A stretch of 37,292 nucleotides of DNA from a virus, in the IMG/VR virus record IMGVR_UViG_3300004770_000048, positions 1-37,292 of that record; one strand, given 5' to 3'. This document shows positions 24,485-30,461 of the stretch, piece by piece. A program made the position numbers and the translations under genes. The notes beneath the pieces were generated by a model that searched no databases, was not told where the DNA came from, and saw only the letters and a program-made list of their open reading frames with translations. Numbering within the stretch: position 1 is the stretch's first letter; each line of letters opens with the position of its first letter.

Positions 24485-24836
24485 GGCCCCATGCTAATGC
24501 ATGCAACGCCGCCGCACTATGGGAATGTGCAACGCTCCGAGAAGATCGCCGCCGGGATAACCGAATAGAATGGCGTTTGCTGGCGTTTAAATGGCCCTAG
24601 CGGTCAGGATGATTCTCTCCGCTATGACTATATTGATTTCCCAAAAAAACGAGATTGGCGGGATTTACTCTGTAAAAACAGGACTCGCCTCGCCTTCGAT
24701 CAGCGTCCCTATCGGGCCGCCGTGATCGCAAGCCGGAGGCCGAAAAAAACTTGATGGGGCCGCATTATTTTATGGACAGAGCCGGATGGGCATAGGTAAT
24801 TTTAGGATGCCGGAATCAACCCTCCGGCCTAAAACA
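24485..24836. promoter_or_regulatory. Divergent intergenic region between HTH gene and GC-rich operon
   Basis: About 350 bases without a gene separate the minus-strand HTH gene and the plus-strand membrane-peptide/amidoligase operon, so both promoters should lie here. I see AT-rich patches (CTATGACTATATTGATTTCC near 24620, ATTATTTTATGG near 24767, GGTAATTTTAGGATG near 24795) but no consensus -35/-10 pair that I would defend. TGGCGTTT occurs twice in tandem near 24571-24588. GC-rich GCCGGA motifs start here. Confidence 0.35.
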
Positions 24837-24950
24837 ATGACAAAAAAACAGAAAGACCCAGACCAGCAGGAAGTCAACGACATGCTGACAGCCGGAATCA
24901 TGACCACGCTCGTGATCATCTTTTTCGTGCTACTCGCCACCCTGTTCTAA
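24837..24950 (+). CDS. 37-residue single-helix membrane peptide
   Basis: A short gene starting at ATG 24837 and ending TAA 24948-24950. The first 20 residues are polar and charged (MTKKQKDPDQQEVND), the last 16 or so strongly hydrophobic (TTLVIIFFVLLATLF), giving a tail-anchored membrane peptide. It lies 20 bases upstream of the amidoligase start, on the same strand and within the same GC-rich composition, so it is probably co-transcribed. It could be a holin-like toxin, a membrane anchor for the enzymes, or the peptide they modify; its many Gln/Asp/Glu/Lys side chains would suit a ligase substrate, but this is speculation. The short length keeps confidence moderate. Confidence 0.5.
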   Translation: MTKKQKDPDQQEVNDMLTAGIMTTLVIIFFVLLATLF

Positions 24951-24970
24951 CCACCAACCAACCAACCAAC

Positions 24971-26323
24971 ATGAAAAACACAACAACAATGCCAGCAGTG
25001 AGAAGGGGCCCGACATTCGCCGCCGCCCTCCAGTTGATCCGCACAGATAACACGCTGTTCAAGCCTAACAGCTTTTGCGGGATTCTAAACGAGGCCGAGA
25101 TCAAAGACCTGCGTAAAACCTACAGGAGAGCAAGAGACAGGAAGATCCTCACTAGAGAGCAGTACCGCCAAGGAATGTTCAAGATAAAGCGGGAGTTTAT
25201 CCGTCAGGCCATCAGTCGCCCCACCTATCGCCGCTACCTAGCCCCTTGGCTTGGCAAGGCCGTGGATGGATTCGATGCCATGTCATCATCCTACTTGTCA
25301 TGGGACACCCTGCAAGAGGCCATTGCTGGGCAGGAAAAGGCCTTCCATGCAGTCCGGCGGGAGATCGGACGATATTGGCACGACAGGGAGCAGGACGTGA
25401 TTAGGGTGAGAATGCCCAAGGCCGGAAAATACATTCGCCCCAAGGGCTCCGAGAGGGATGAGTTGCCGCTCTACGCTTGCTCCGGCGAGCTGGAGGCAAA
25501 CAGGATGAACGCCGCCAAGATCCTCCGCATATCCAAGGGGGCCGGACAGCAGGACGGACGGAACCACGCCCGCTGGACGCATAGTGCAGGGCTAGTGTTC
25601 AGCCGTGACGGAGGAGGACAGGCCGAGACCCAGTTCCTCATCACCGAGCCCCATGCAAGGCTAGTCTGTAGCCTAGTGGATGAGCTAGGGCCTCAACGAT
25701 GCAACGGAGGCCACATACACCTCAATTGCAAGGGGGACGAGGCCATCGGTGAGCGGGTGTTTAACGCCTTCCGATACCACCTGTCATGGACACGCTGGCT
25801 AGTGGGATCAGTCCGCCGCCGCCACCGCTGGAGCCCTGTCCTGCCCTACCAGAACGACAGCCGCTTCGATTCAGGCGTGCAACGCACGTTCGAGGAGGCC
25901 AAGCGGGTTAAGCGGGCCGCCGTGTCGGCAAACACATGGAGCCGCACAGGCACCATCGAAATGCGACTATGGGGCACCACGTCGAACGCGAACGAATGGC
26001 TGGGACGCCGTGATCTCATGATCGCCATCGCCCGCTGGAGCGAGAGCCACACCTCCGCCCACATGGAGCCGGACGGATCCTGCAAGCGGATTAACAACCT
26101 GACGGAGGCCGAGGCATGGCCCGCCTTCTTCCGCTGGGCCGCCGCCAACGCCCCCAAGGGCCTTGCCTACGCCCTAAAGACGCTCCGCCGGAAAAGCCGC
26201 AGTAGCCGCCGGAACATCGACAGCGACCACGCCCGCCAGTTAATGGGGCAGTTCGAATCGTCCGGCCTCACCTGTCAGGGCTACCGCCGCCGGAACCGCA
26301 TCAGCAGTCAGTCATCCAACTAA
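24971..26323 (+). CDS. Amidoligase_2-like carboxylate-amine ligase
   Basis: A 450-residue protein with the motif series of the putative amidoligase family (Pfam Amidoligase_2, glutamine-synthetase-like fold): GELEANR at 172-178, FLITEP at 222-227, CNGGHIHLN at 244-252, YQND at 293-296 and TGTIEMRLWG at 326-335. The Glu and His residues of the first, third and last motifs would bind metal and ATP. Such enzymes form amide bonds between a carboxylate and an amine using ATP. A basic helical N-terminus of about 160 residues precedes the catalytic part and is an unusual extension. The gene pairs with a class II glutaminase 26 bases downstream, a likely ammonia source. Ala codons are nearly all GCC, and there is an AACCAACC leader instead of a Shine-Dalgarno. 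Confidence 0.78.
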   Translation: MKNTTTMPAVRRGPTFAAALQLIRTDNTLFKPNSFCGILNEAEIKDLRKTYRRARDRKILTREQYRQGMFKIKREFIRQAISRPTYRRYLAPWLGKAVDGFDAMSSSYLSWDTLQEAIAGQEKAFHAVRREIGRYWHDREQDVIRVRMPKAGKYIRPKGSERDELPLYACSGELEANRMNAAKILRISKGAGQQDGRNHARWTHSAGLVFSRDGGGQAETQFLITEPHARLVCSLVDELGPQRCNGGHIHLNCKGDEAIGERVFNAFRYHLSWTRWLVGSVRRRHRWSPVLPYQNDSRFDSGVQRTFEEAKRVKRAAVSANTWSRTGTIEMRLWGTTSNANEWLGRRDLMIAIARWSESHTSAHMEPDGSCKRINNLTEAEAWPAFFRWAAANAPKGLAYALKTLRRKSRSSRRNIDSDHARQLMGQFESSGLTCQGYRRRNRISSQSSN

Positions 26324-26349
26324 CCAACCAACCCCAACCAACTAAACAT

Positions 26350-27420
26350 ATGTGTAAATTAACAGGCTGGACATCATCACCAGCATCACCGCTCCTCAAG
26401 AGCCACGCCAACGCCGGACTAGTCGCCGCCCACGCCGTTATTCAGCGGACGGAGCGGGACGGATTCGGATTCGCACAGAGCGGAAGCAAAGGCCTCCGAA
26501 GCCGCTACGCCGAGCCCGCCGACTTCCGCGAGATGGACGGCATCACAGAGTTGTTCAAGCGAGCTGGCGGGGCCGCCAAGGCCTTCGCCACGGCCCACCG
26601 CTCTCACCATGCCGGAACCTACGCCGCCGGAGGCCACATGATCGCCCACGGACGCACTGCAACGTGTGCCGTGACGCTCGATAACGTCCACCCATTCCGC
26701 CGCCGAGGCTGGACGCTGGCCCATAATGGCGTCGTGGATTGGGAAGGCCCAGCCGCCGGAGGCGACCAGCCCTGCCCGCATAGTCAGGTGACTTGCGACA
26801 GTCAGCACCTCTTGATCGCCGTGGCTGATCACAAGACGACCGCCGAGCGTAAGGAGGCCCTCACCCACATAAGCGGATATGCCGCCTTCCTCGCCCTGTC
26901 ACCACGAGGCGACCTGATCGCCGCAGTGGATGACACGGCCCGCTTGTTCGCTGGCGTTACGAGCAAGGGCCGCTGGATATTCGGCACGACCGCCGGGATC
27001 GTAGAGGCAGTGGCGGAGGCATGGCGGAGCAAGGGCGTGACGGCCTACCAGCTGGACGCTCACACTTGGCTAGAGTTTAAGGCCGCCGGAGGCGACCCAG
27101 ACCTCTCCGAGTGGAAGCACAAGGCATCCACAGGCCGTCAAATGGGATTCGCCAGCCGAAGCCTAGGGGCCGGATGGGAGGGAGGCCGGAAGAGCCGGAA
27201 GGGCCGGAGCATCACCTCCTACGGATCCGGCACCTATGGGGCCGGAGCTTGGGGGGGCGGACTCCATGCCGCCGGAGGCCGCTTCCTGTCAGCCGCCGAG
27301 GCCGAGGAGGCCGCTGGCCTCATGACCGAACAGGATGCCATCGAAGCCGTACAGGCCGCCGAGGCCGCCGACACCGCCGCCGCCTGTGGCGTGCCGGATT
27401 GGTCAGGGGGCTCATACTAG
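26350..27420 (+). CDS. Class II glutamine amidotransferase (Ntn hydrolase)
   Basis: A 356-residue enzyme that should hydrolyse glutamine to release ammonia. The ATG is followed at once by the nucleophile Cys2 (MCKLTGW), exposed after Met removal. ERDGFGFA at 35-42, HGRTAT at 100-105, a conserved NVHPF at 112-116, AHNG at 124-127 and CDS at 149-151 supply the substrate-binding Arg102, the oxyanion-hole Asn126-Gly127 and Asp150 of this family. The set looks catalytically complete. The last 90 residues are a Gly/Ser/Lys-rich then Ala/Glu-rich tail without a known domain. No acceptor domain is fused, so the adjacent amidoligase is the natural partner. Leader AACCAACCCC lies before the ATG, and there is a strong terminator after the stop. 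Confidence 0.85.
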   Translation: MCKLTGWTSSPASPLLKSHANAGLVAAHAVIQRTERDGFGFAQSGSKGLRSRYAEPADFREMDGITELFKRAGGAAKAFATAHRSHHAGTYAAGGHMIAHGRTATCAVTLDNVHPFRRRGWTLAHNGVVDWEGPAAGGDQPCPHSQVTCDSQHLLIAVADHKTTAERKEALTHISGYAAFLALSPRGDLIAAVDDTARLFAGVTSKGRWIFGTTAGIVEAVAEAWRSKGVTAYQLDAHTWLEFKAAGGDPDLSEWKHKASTGRQMGFASRSLGAGWEGGRKSRKGRSITSYGSGTYGAGAWGGGLHAAGGRFLSAAEAEEAAGLMTEQDAIEAVQAAEAADTAAACGVPDWSGGSY

Positions 27421-27445
27421 GCCGCCAGACCCAGCCGGAAAACGG

Positions 27446-27477
27446 AGGCCGCTCCCTGCAAGGGGGGCGGCCTTTTT
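27446..27477 (+). terminator. Rho-independent terminator of the amidoligase/amidotransferase operon
   Basis: An 11-bp GC-rich stem with one G-U pair (AGGCCGCTCCC / GGGGGCGGCCT), a 6-base loop and then TTTTT. It starts 25 bases after the amidotransferase stop. A second perfect inverted repeat, TCCCGAA-A-TTCGGGA, lies at 27504-27518. Confidence 0.9.
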
Positions 27478-27518
27478 CGTGCCTAGCTGGCCCTCCAGCA
27501 TCTTCCCGAAATTCGGGA

Positions 27519-28115
27519 GGGTCATCATAGCGGGCATCCAATAAAAACGACCACAGCGGCCTTATAGGAAGCCGGATTTTAAGGCCGGAGGCCGGAAAGG
27601 CCCCTTTTCAGCCTATCAGGCCGCCGGAGGGCCGGAGGCCGGAGGGGCCGCCCCCCACCTCGAAGGGCCCGACATCGAAAGGGGCCGGAGGGCCTTAAGC
27701 CGTCCTCACCGCCAAGGCCGGAGCGGATTTTTAACGTACAGGGGCCCCGATACGTCATTTTTTTAACGTACAGGGGCCGCCGGACAGGCCGCCGCCATAC
27801 CTACTTAAGGCCGGAGGCCGCAGGGCCGGATGGGCCAGCAGGGCCGCCGAAACGTCCTGACCACTTAAGGCCCCTTACCATGTTATTATGCCGGAGGGCC
27901 GGAGGCCTGATTTAATATGACAGGCCGGACAGGCCGCCGCCGGAGGCCGCCCGAATTTCCCGATGTAAGCCGGAAAATCATTTTCCCCTATGTAAGATCC
28001 CTAACATCCCGGAAAATTAATATTAAATAATCAAACGACAACGGCGACTTTTGATATTAGTTTTTCGATGTTAGCTGGCCCGTTGTATTTTTTTTTGGGT
28101 AGTTTTCTTGAAGAG
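27519..28115. repeat. GC-rich non-coding repeat region between convergent operons
   Basis: No coding sequence is convincing. The stretch 27540-27960 is densely packed with GCCGGA, GGCCGG and GGAGGCC motifs in overlapping array, with repeated ACTTAAGGCC near 27804 and 27863. It gives way to an AT-rich patch (AAATTAATATTAAATAATC, about 28013-28032). Variants of one motif cluster here: CGATGTAAGC, CTATGTAAGA, CTAACAT and CGATGTTAGC between 27961 and 28075. As the gap lies between the ends of two convergent operons, no promoter is needed, so an origin of replication, packaging site or structured terminator region is possible. Confidence 0.55.
27728..27778. repeat. 19-bp direct repeat, two perfect copies
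   Basis: TTTTTAACGTACAGGGGCC occurs at 27728-27746 and again at 27760-27778, start to start 32 bases (about three helical turns). The T-rich start and GC-rich end differ from the surrounding GGCCGG array. Two phased copies suggest protein binding sites. Confidence 0.8.
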
Positions 28116-28165
28116 TGAGGGCGATTGAGGGCGATTGAGGGCGATTGAGGGCGATTGAGGGCGAT
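28116..28165. repeat. Five perfect 10-bp tandem repeats (iteron-like)
   Basis: TGAGGGCGAT is repeated five times without a mismatch over exactly 50 bases. The period is close to one helical turn, so every copy presents the same face. A run of nine or so T residues and an AT-rich patch lie just to the left. The array ends within the stop codon region of the minus-strand gene at 28165. This resembles replication iterons or a regulatory array rather than a coding repeat. Confidence 0.9.
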
Positions 28166-28353
28166 CAGCGTAGCTTGCGTTTAAGCTTAATTGCTCTTTT
28201 AACTACCTTGCGAGTTTTCTTGTAGATCATCCAGCAAAACACGCCGAACCCTATTAAGAAAAATAGAGATGCGGCGTGAGAGATTGCGTGGATGCTATTC
28301 AAATATGAAGGCCACTTCGCAAGGTTCTTGCATTCCTTCCGATAGCGTCCCAT
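28165..28353 (-). CDS. Small basic membrane protein
   Basis: A 62-residue protein with a polar basic N-terminus, one hydrophobic segment at about 26-44 (HAASLFFLIGFGVFCWMIY) and a strongly basic C-terminus (KKTRKVVKRAIKLKRKLR). The positively charged tail after the helix fits an inner-membrane protein with both charge clusters near the cytoplasmic face. It is the last gene of the right-hand operon and overlaps the preceding gene by 59 bases from its only ATG, so the true start may be later at a non-ATG codon. No family is recognised; early phage operons often end with such host-interaction proteins. Confidence 0.45.
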   Translation of the reverse strand: MGRYRKECKNLAKWPSYLNSIHAISHAASLFFLIGFGVFCWMIYKKTRKVVKRAIKLKRKLR

Positions 28354-28555
28354 TAAGGTACTTAACTATATCCGCAAAGAACAGGGTTTTATTTTGATCC
28401 TCAAGCGACTTTGGAGCCTTAATTAAGAATAGCCCCTCATGGAACTGGAAGAATGTGGTTGCTTCCAGCCAGTGGTATTTAGTCGGAGCGTGCTTAACTA
28501 TATGCTCTACGACTTGTTTGTAGGCTTCTTTAGGGTCTGGGATTTGGGCTTGCAT
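28295..28555 (-). CDS. Hypothetical early phage protein
   Basis: An 86-residue alpha/beta protein: an N-terminal helix (EAYKQVVEHIVKHAPTKYHW), strands TTFFQFHEGLFLIKAP, a helix around EDQNKTLFFADIVKYLNGT and a final strand EVAFIFE. The composition is that of a small soluble globular protein. The ATG lies inside the end of the preceding small gene (overlap 49 bases). No motif lets me assign a function. It belongs to the run of small early genes between the SSB-like gene and the iteron region. Confidence 0.55.
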   Translation of the reverse strand: MQAQIPDPKEAYKQVVEHIVKHAPTKYHWLEATTFFQFHEGLFLIKAPKSLEDQNKTLFFADIVKYLNGTLSEGMQEPCEVAFIFE

Positions 28556-28662
28556 GGTTTCTTCTTTCTGAAGATTTCGTCGTAGTTCTTTAAGTATGCT
28601 TCGGAGTTATTGGATCTGGGGGCAGATCCCTTTCCGGCATCGAAGTAGGGGGTGCGGCTCAT
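28507..28662 (-). CDS. Small conserved-type phage protein (GKGSxxR...IF type)
   Basis: A 51-residue gene: MSRTPYFDAGKGSAPR, then a Tyr/Asn-rich helix with YLKNYDEIFRKKK and a Lys/Pro-rich tail. The GKGS.(P/Q)R...Y..N(Y/F)D.IF pattern is that of a tiny protein found in many phage early operons, function unknown. It has one of the few strong Shine-Dalgarno sequences here, GAGGAGGT four to five bases before the ATG; the same bases encode the end of the upstream gene, whose TGA overlaps this ATG (ATGA). Confidence 0.65.
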   Translation of the reverse strand: MSRTPYFDAGKGSAPRSNNSEAYLKNYDEIFRKKKPCKPKSQTLKKPTNKS

Positions 28663-28850
28663 TTTACCTCCTCGTGGTTAGTTCTTTCCCAGTTAGTGTA
28701 GTCAAGCTCGTTCATCTTGCGGCGTTTCCAGAAATCTTTTAAGGCCTTTTTCATTTGAATGCAAGTACCCATAGGAGTTTCCTTAACGCCGGAATCACAA
28801 ACGTCAAAGCGGATTGCTTTTCCGTTCTTTGTGCAAGATGGTTCAATCAT
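28659..28850 (-). CDS. Small hypothetical protein
   Basis: A 63-residue protein. The N-terminal half has scattered Cys (EPSCTKNG, FDVCDSG, GTCIQM), and the C-terminal half is a basic helix then acidic tail (KKALKDFWKRRKMNELDYTN). No known motif: the three Cys are not spaced like a zinc finger. The ATG shares one base with the upstream stop (TAATG) and its own stop overlaps the next ATG by 4 bases, so it is embedded in a coupled chain, which supports that it is translated. Confidence 0.55.
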   Translation of the reverse strand: MIEPSCTKNGKAIRFDVCDSGVKETPMGTCIQMKKALKDFWKRRKMNELDYTNWERTNHEEVK

Positions 28851-29176
28851 TACTGGAGGGATTTAAGAACATTCTCGCACTGGCAAAGAATGCAATTTTC
28901 TTTGTTCTCCTCGTCTTGTGATCCGTGGGTGAATCCCTCGGTGTTTAATCCGATGGCTACAAGAAGCTCGTAAGAATGCCCAAGAAGCTCCAGCATAACA
29001 GGAGCCTGTGCGAACAGCTTTGCGAACTTAACGGCCTCGTCAGCACTGACGGCCTTATCTATTTTCAATACTGGCACTTGATTAGCGTCCACTACGCTGT
29101 CTCCGTCTGCTTTAAGCGGAAACTGCATGGGAACTTTAACTGATTCCATGAACTCTGATGGGATAATAATACTCAT
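28850..29176 (-). CDS. Hypothetical protein with the phage 'AxxFAQAPxMLELL' motif
   Basis: A 108-residue protein. The first third looks like strands (MSIIIPSEFMESVKVPMQFP). The middle contains ADEAVKFAKLFAQAPVMLEL followed by LGHSYELLVAIG, very like the recurring helical motif (a.lfa.aP.ml..L) of short phage proteins often encoded near replication genes. It ends with ENCILCQCENVLKSL, which has a CxxC and one more Cys. Function is unknown. Leader ACAACCCAACCAACAGA precedes the ATG, a clear case of the A/C-rich start context; the ATGA overlaps the stop of the preceding gene. Confidence 0.6.
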   Translation of the reverse strand: MSIIIPSEFMESVKVPMQFPLKADGDSVVDANQVPVLKIDKAVSADEAVKFAKLFAQAPVMLELLGHSYELLVAIGLNTEGFTHGSQDEENKENCILCQCENVLKSLQ

Positions 29177-29463
29177 TCTGTTGGTTGGGTTGTTTTGTTT
29201 TTGTGTAGGCGATTCTCTGGAAAGACTCGCATATTTGCTTGCTCCATGCTATAGCCTACTGCTAATAGGCCAAGCATAAGAAGATTGTCCTCTACGTCCT
29301 CGCAGGGCGTTTTGAGATAGTGGTCAAGGTGATCCCAGCGGCGACTGCAATGGCGAGTTCCGAAGAAGTCCCACCAAACAATCTTTGCCACTGCATGACG
29401 CAGGGGAATGTCATCAATTCCAAAAAGGCGATCATGCCACTCCTCTGGAGACACCTTTTTCAT
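29173..29463 (-). CDS. Hypothetical early phage protein
   Basis: A 96-residue protein, helical and rich in Trp/His (EEWHDRLFGIDDIPLRHAVA, then KIVWWDFFGTRHCSRRWDHL). WWDFFG...RW.HLD is a motif I associate with small conserved proteins of environmental phages, without a known function. The C-terminal part (DNLLMLGLLAVGYSMEQA) is a more hydrophobic helix. It is linked by ATGA overlaps to both neighbours, indicating one coupled translation unit. It may act in early host take-over but nothing shows this. Confidence 0.58.
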   Translation of the reverse strand: MKKVSPEEWHDRLFGIDDIPLRHAVAKIVWWDFFGTRHCSRRWDHLDHYLKTPCEDVEDNLLMLGLLAVGYSMEQANMRVFPENRLHKNKTTQPTE

Positions 29464-29624
29464 TTCTTGCGGTAGCCTAGCGTGACTTCAACTAGGTCAG
29501 TAAGTTGCTTGGTCTTTCCAAGCGTGTTGAGCTTTATCACGCAACGCAGGGCTTCACGAAGCTCCGCAACTTGATCGCATAGGTTCTCTATGTCAGCCTG
29601 TAGTTCAGAGTTTGTTTTGCTCAT
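29460..29624 (-). CDS. Short coiled-coil protein
   Basis: A 54-residue gene: MSKTNSELQADIENLCDQVA then ELREALRCVIKL, a heptad-like helix, followed by TKQLTDLVEVTLGYRKK. Its stop overlaps the next ATG by 4 bases (ATGA), and its start lies 20 bases within the end of the preceding membrane-protein gene. The tight junctions and the regular Leu/Ile spacing make a real gene likely; the protein probably dimerises. No function can be assigned. Confidence 0.58.
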   Translation of the reverse strand: MSKTNSELQADIENLCDQVAELREALRCVIKLNTLGKTKQLTDLVEVTLGYRKK

Positions 29625-29817
29625 TGTTCATTTCTTTCTTGGTGATCTTAATGGATTGCTGATACATGAACAGCTTGAAGGATTCCGGCTCGTCTCGGAA
29701 CCACTTTGCAAGTAGTACGAGATGATGCTCCCTAACGGCCTTTCCGTAATGCCAGAAGGCAAGTCCGAGGGCGAGCAGGATTCCGATAGTTCCTGTGATG
29801 ATAACGAGTGTGGTCAT
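29605..29817 (-). CDS. Small N-terminally anchored membrane protein
   Basis: A 70-residue protein with an N-terminal membrane helix at about 3-22 (TLVIITGTIGILLALGLAFW) followed by a charged cytoplasmic or periplasmic helix (YGKAVREHHLVLLAKWFRDE) and a polar tail. The short charge-free N-terminus before the helix suggests an uncleaved signal anchor. The ATG is one base after the upstream stop. It overlaps the next gene by 20 bases. Two other single-helix proteins occur nearby (28165 and 24837), but no similarity among them is visible. Confidence 0.55.
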   Translation of the reverse strand: MTTLVIITGTIGILLALGLAFWHYGKAVREHHLVLLAKWFRDEPESFKLFMYQQSIKITKKEMNNEQNKL

Positions 29818-29818
29818 A

Positions 29819-30049
29819 TTAATTGAATTCTGCGGCTACCCAGTAGTCGGTTGAAAAATTACAAGCCCAGAATTTAGCTCCAACTTGAATGCCCTTAACT
29901 ACCAAGGCATCGTCATAATCTGGATCTGTGATTGTGAATGAGATATCGTCTTTCTTGACTTTGTATTTCACTCGCTTGGCTTCTTTCTGGAGTTGCTTAA
30001 CAAACTTTGTATCGCAAATTTTAATGAATGTAGTTGCTTTTGTTTTCAT
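29819..30049 (-). CDS. Small hypothetical protein
   Basis: 76 residues from the internal ATG at 30049; the longer frame to 30118 would run through a strong hairpin and has no supporting start signal. A basic helical N-terminus (MKTKATTFIKICDTKFVKQL, then QKEAKRVKYKVKKDD) is followed by strands ISFTITDPDYDDALVVKGIQ and KFWACNFSTDYWVAAEFN. The leader CAACTCTCAACCA before the ATG matches the A/C-rich start context of this phage. The fold looks like a small alpha/beta domain that might bind nucleic acid through its basic helix; this is a guess. Confidence 0.55.
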   Translation of the reverse strand: MKTKATTFIKICDTKFVKQLQKEAKRVKYKVKKDDISFTITDPDYDDALVVKGIQVGAKFWACNFSTDYWVAAEFN

Positions 30050-30079
30050 TGGTTGAGAGTTGTGTGTTTTTTCAGTTGT

Positions 30080-30109
30080 GGCCCCTCCCCTCCATGTAAG
30101 GGAGGGGCC
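30080..30109. promoter_or_regulatory. Strong GC hairpin in the leader of a small gene
   Basis: A perfect 10-bp inverted repeat GGCCCCTCCC / GGGAGGGGCC with a 10-base loop. It has no T-run on the minus strand, so it is not a standard terminator; it may be an mRNA stabiliser, processing site or attenuator between the SSB-like gene and the 29819-30049 gene. On the minus strand the upstream bases 30119-30188 also hold a short hairpin CTGGAG / CTCCAG. Confidence 0.7.
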
Positions 30110-30188
30110 GTTTATCATCAGTGTTTAATGTGGGTAGACATACACACCCTGTCTGGAGTTCTCCTCCAGCACTATTCTGATGAGTCAA

Positions 30189-30434
30189 CTAAATCCAATC
30201 TGGATCGGTATCGTGAGATGGGGTTGGAGATGGTGAGCTATTGAAGCTCTTCTTCTCTCGTGCTGGCCCGACCTTGATGGACAAGAAAGGCTTTCCGGCC
30301 TTGCTGGTTTTCTCCCAGATGCTGATCTCAAAGTCCTTGCCATTCACATTGAGAGGGCCGGAGTATTGAGGGGCTTTGGGGTTGGCGTTGTCCTTCTTGA
30401 AGGCCGCACCGCTATTGGTATTATCGTATTGCAT
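30189..30434 (-). CDS. SSB-like small phage protein with acidic C-terminal tip
   Basis: An 81-residue protein. MQYDNTNSGAAFKKDNANPK followed by Y.GPLNVNGKDFEISIWEKTSK and AGKPFLSIKVGP matches a widespread small phage/plasmid family (MQYDN.N.G.LFKN, GxxNV(D/N)GK, W.K.SKAG...S..V). The C-terminus is a flexible Ser/Pro stretch ending SHDTDPDWI, an acidic-hydrophobic tip like the protein-binding tail of bacterial SSB. It lies just downstream of the DnaB helicase gene, consistent with a replication accessory or ssDNA-binding role, though binding is inferred. Leader CAACCAACCAAAAAC precedes the ATG. A 27-base gap separates it from the helicase stop. Confidence 0.68.
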   Translation of the reverse strand: MQYDNTNSGAAFKKDNANPKAPQYSGPLNVNGKDFEISIWEKTSKAGKPFLSIKVGPAREKKSFNSSPSPTPSHDTDPDWI

Positions 30435-30461
30435 ACTGCTTTTTTTGTTTTTGGTTGGTTG

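Noticed and set aside
26419-27541. Long frames opposite and alongside the amidotransferase (for example 26419-26868 minus and 27111-27530 plus).
   Set aside because: They are GC-rich shadow frames; the plus-strand amidotransferase has clear family motifs through the same DNA.
28116-28165. Tandem repeats considered as a CRISPR array.
   Set aside because: Units are 10 bases and contiguous, with no spacers and no cas genes nearby.
30080-30109. GC hairpin taken as a Rho-independent terminator.
   Set aside because: No T-run follows it in the direction of transcription, so it is listed as a structural element only.
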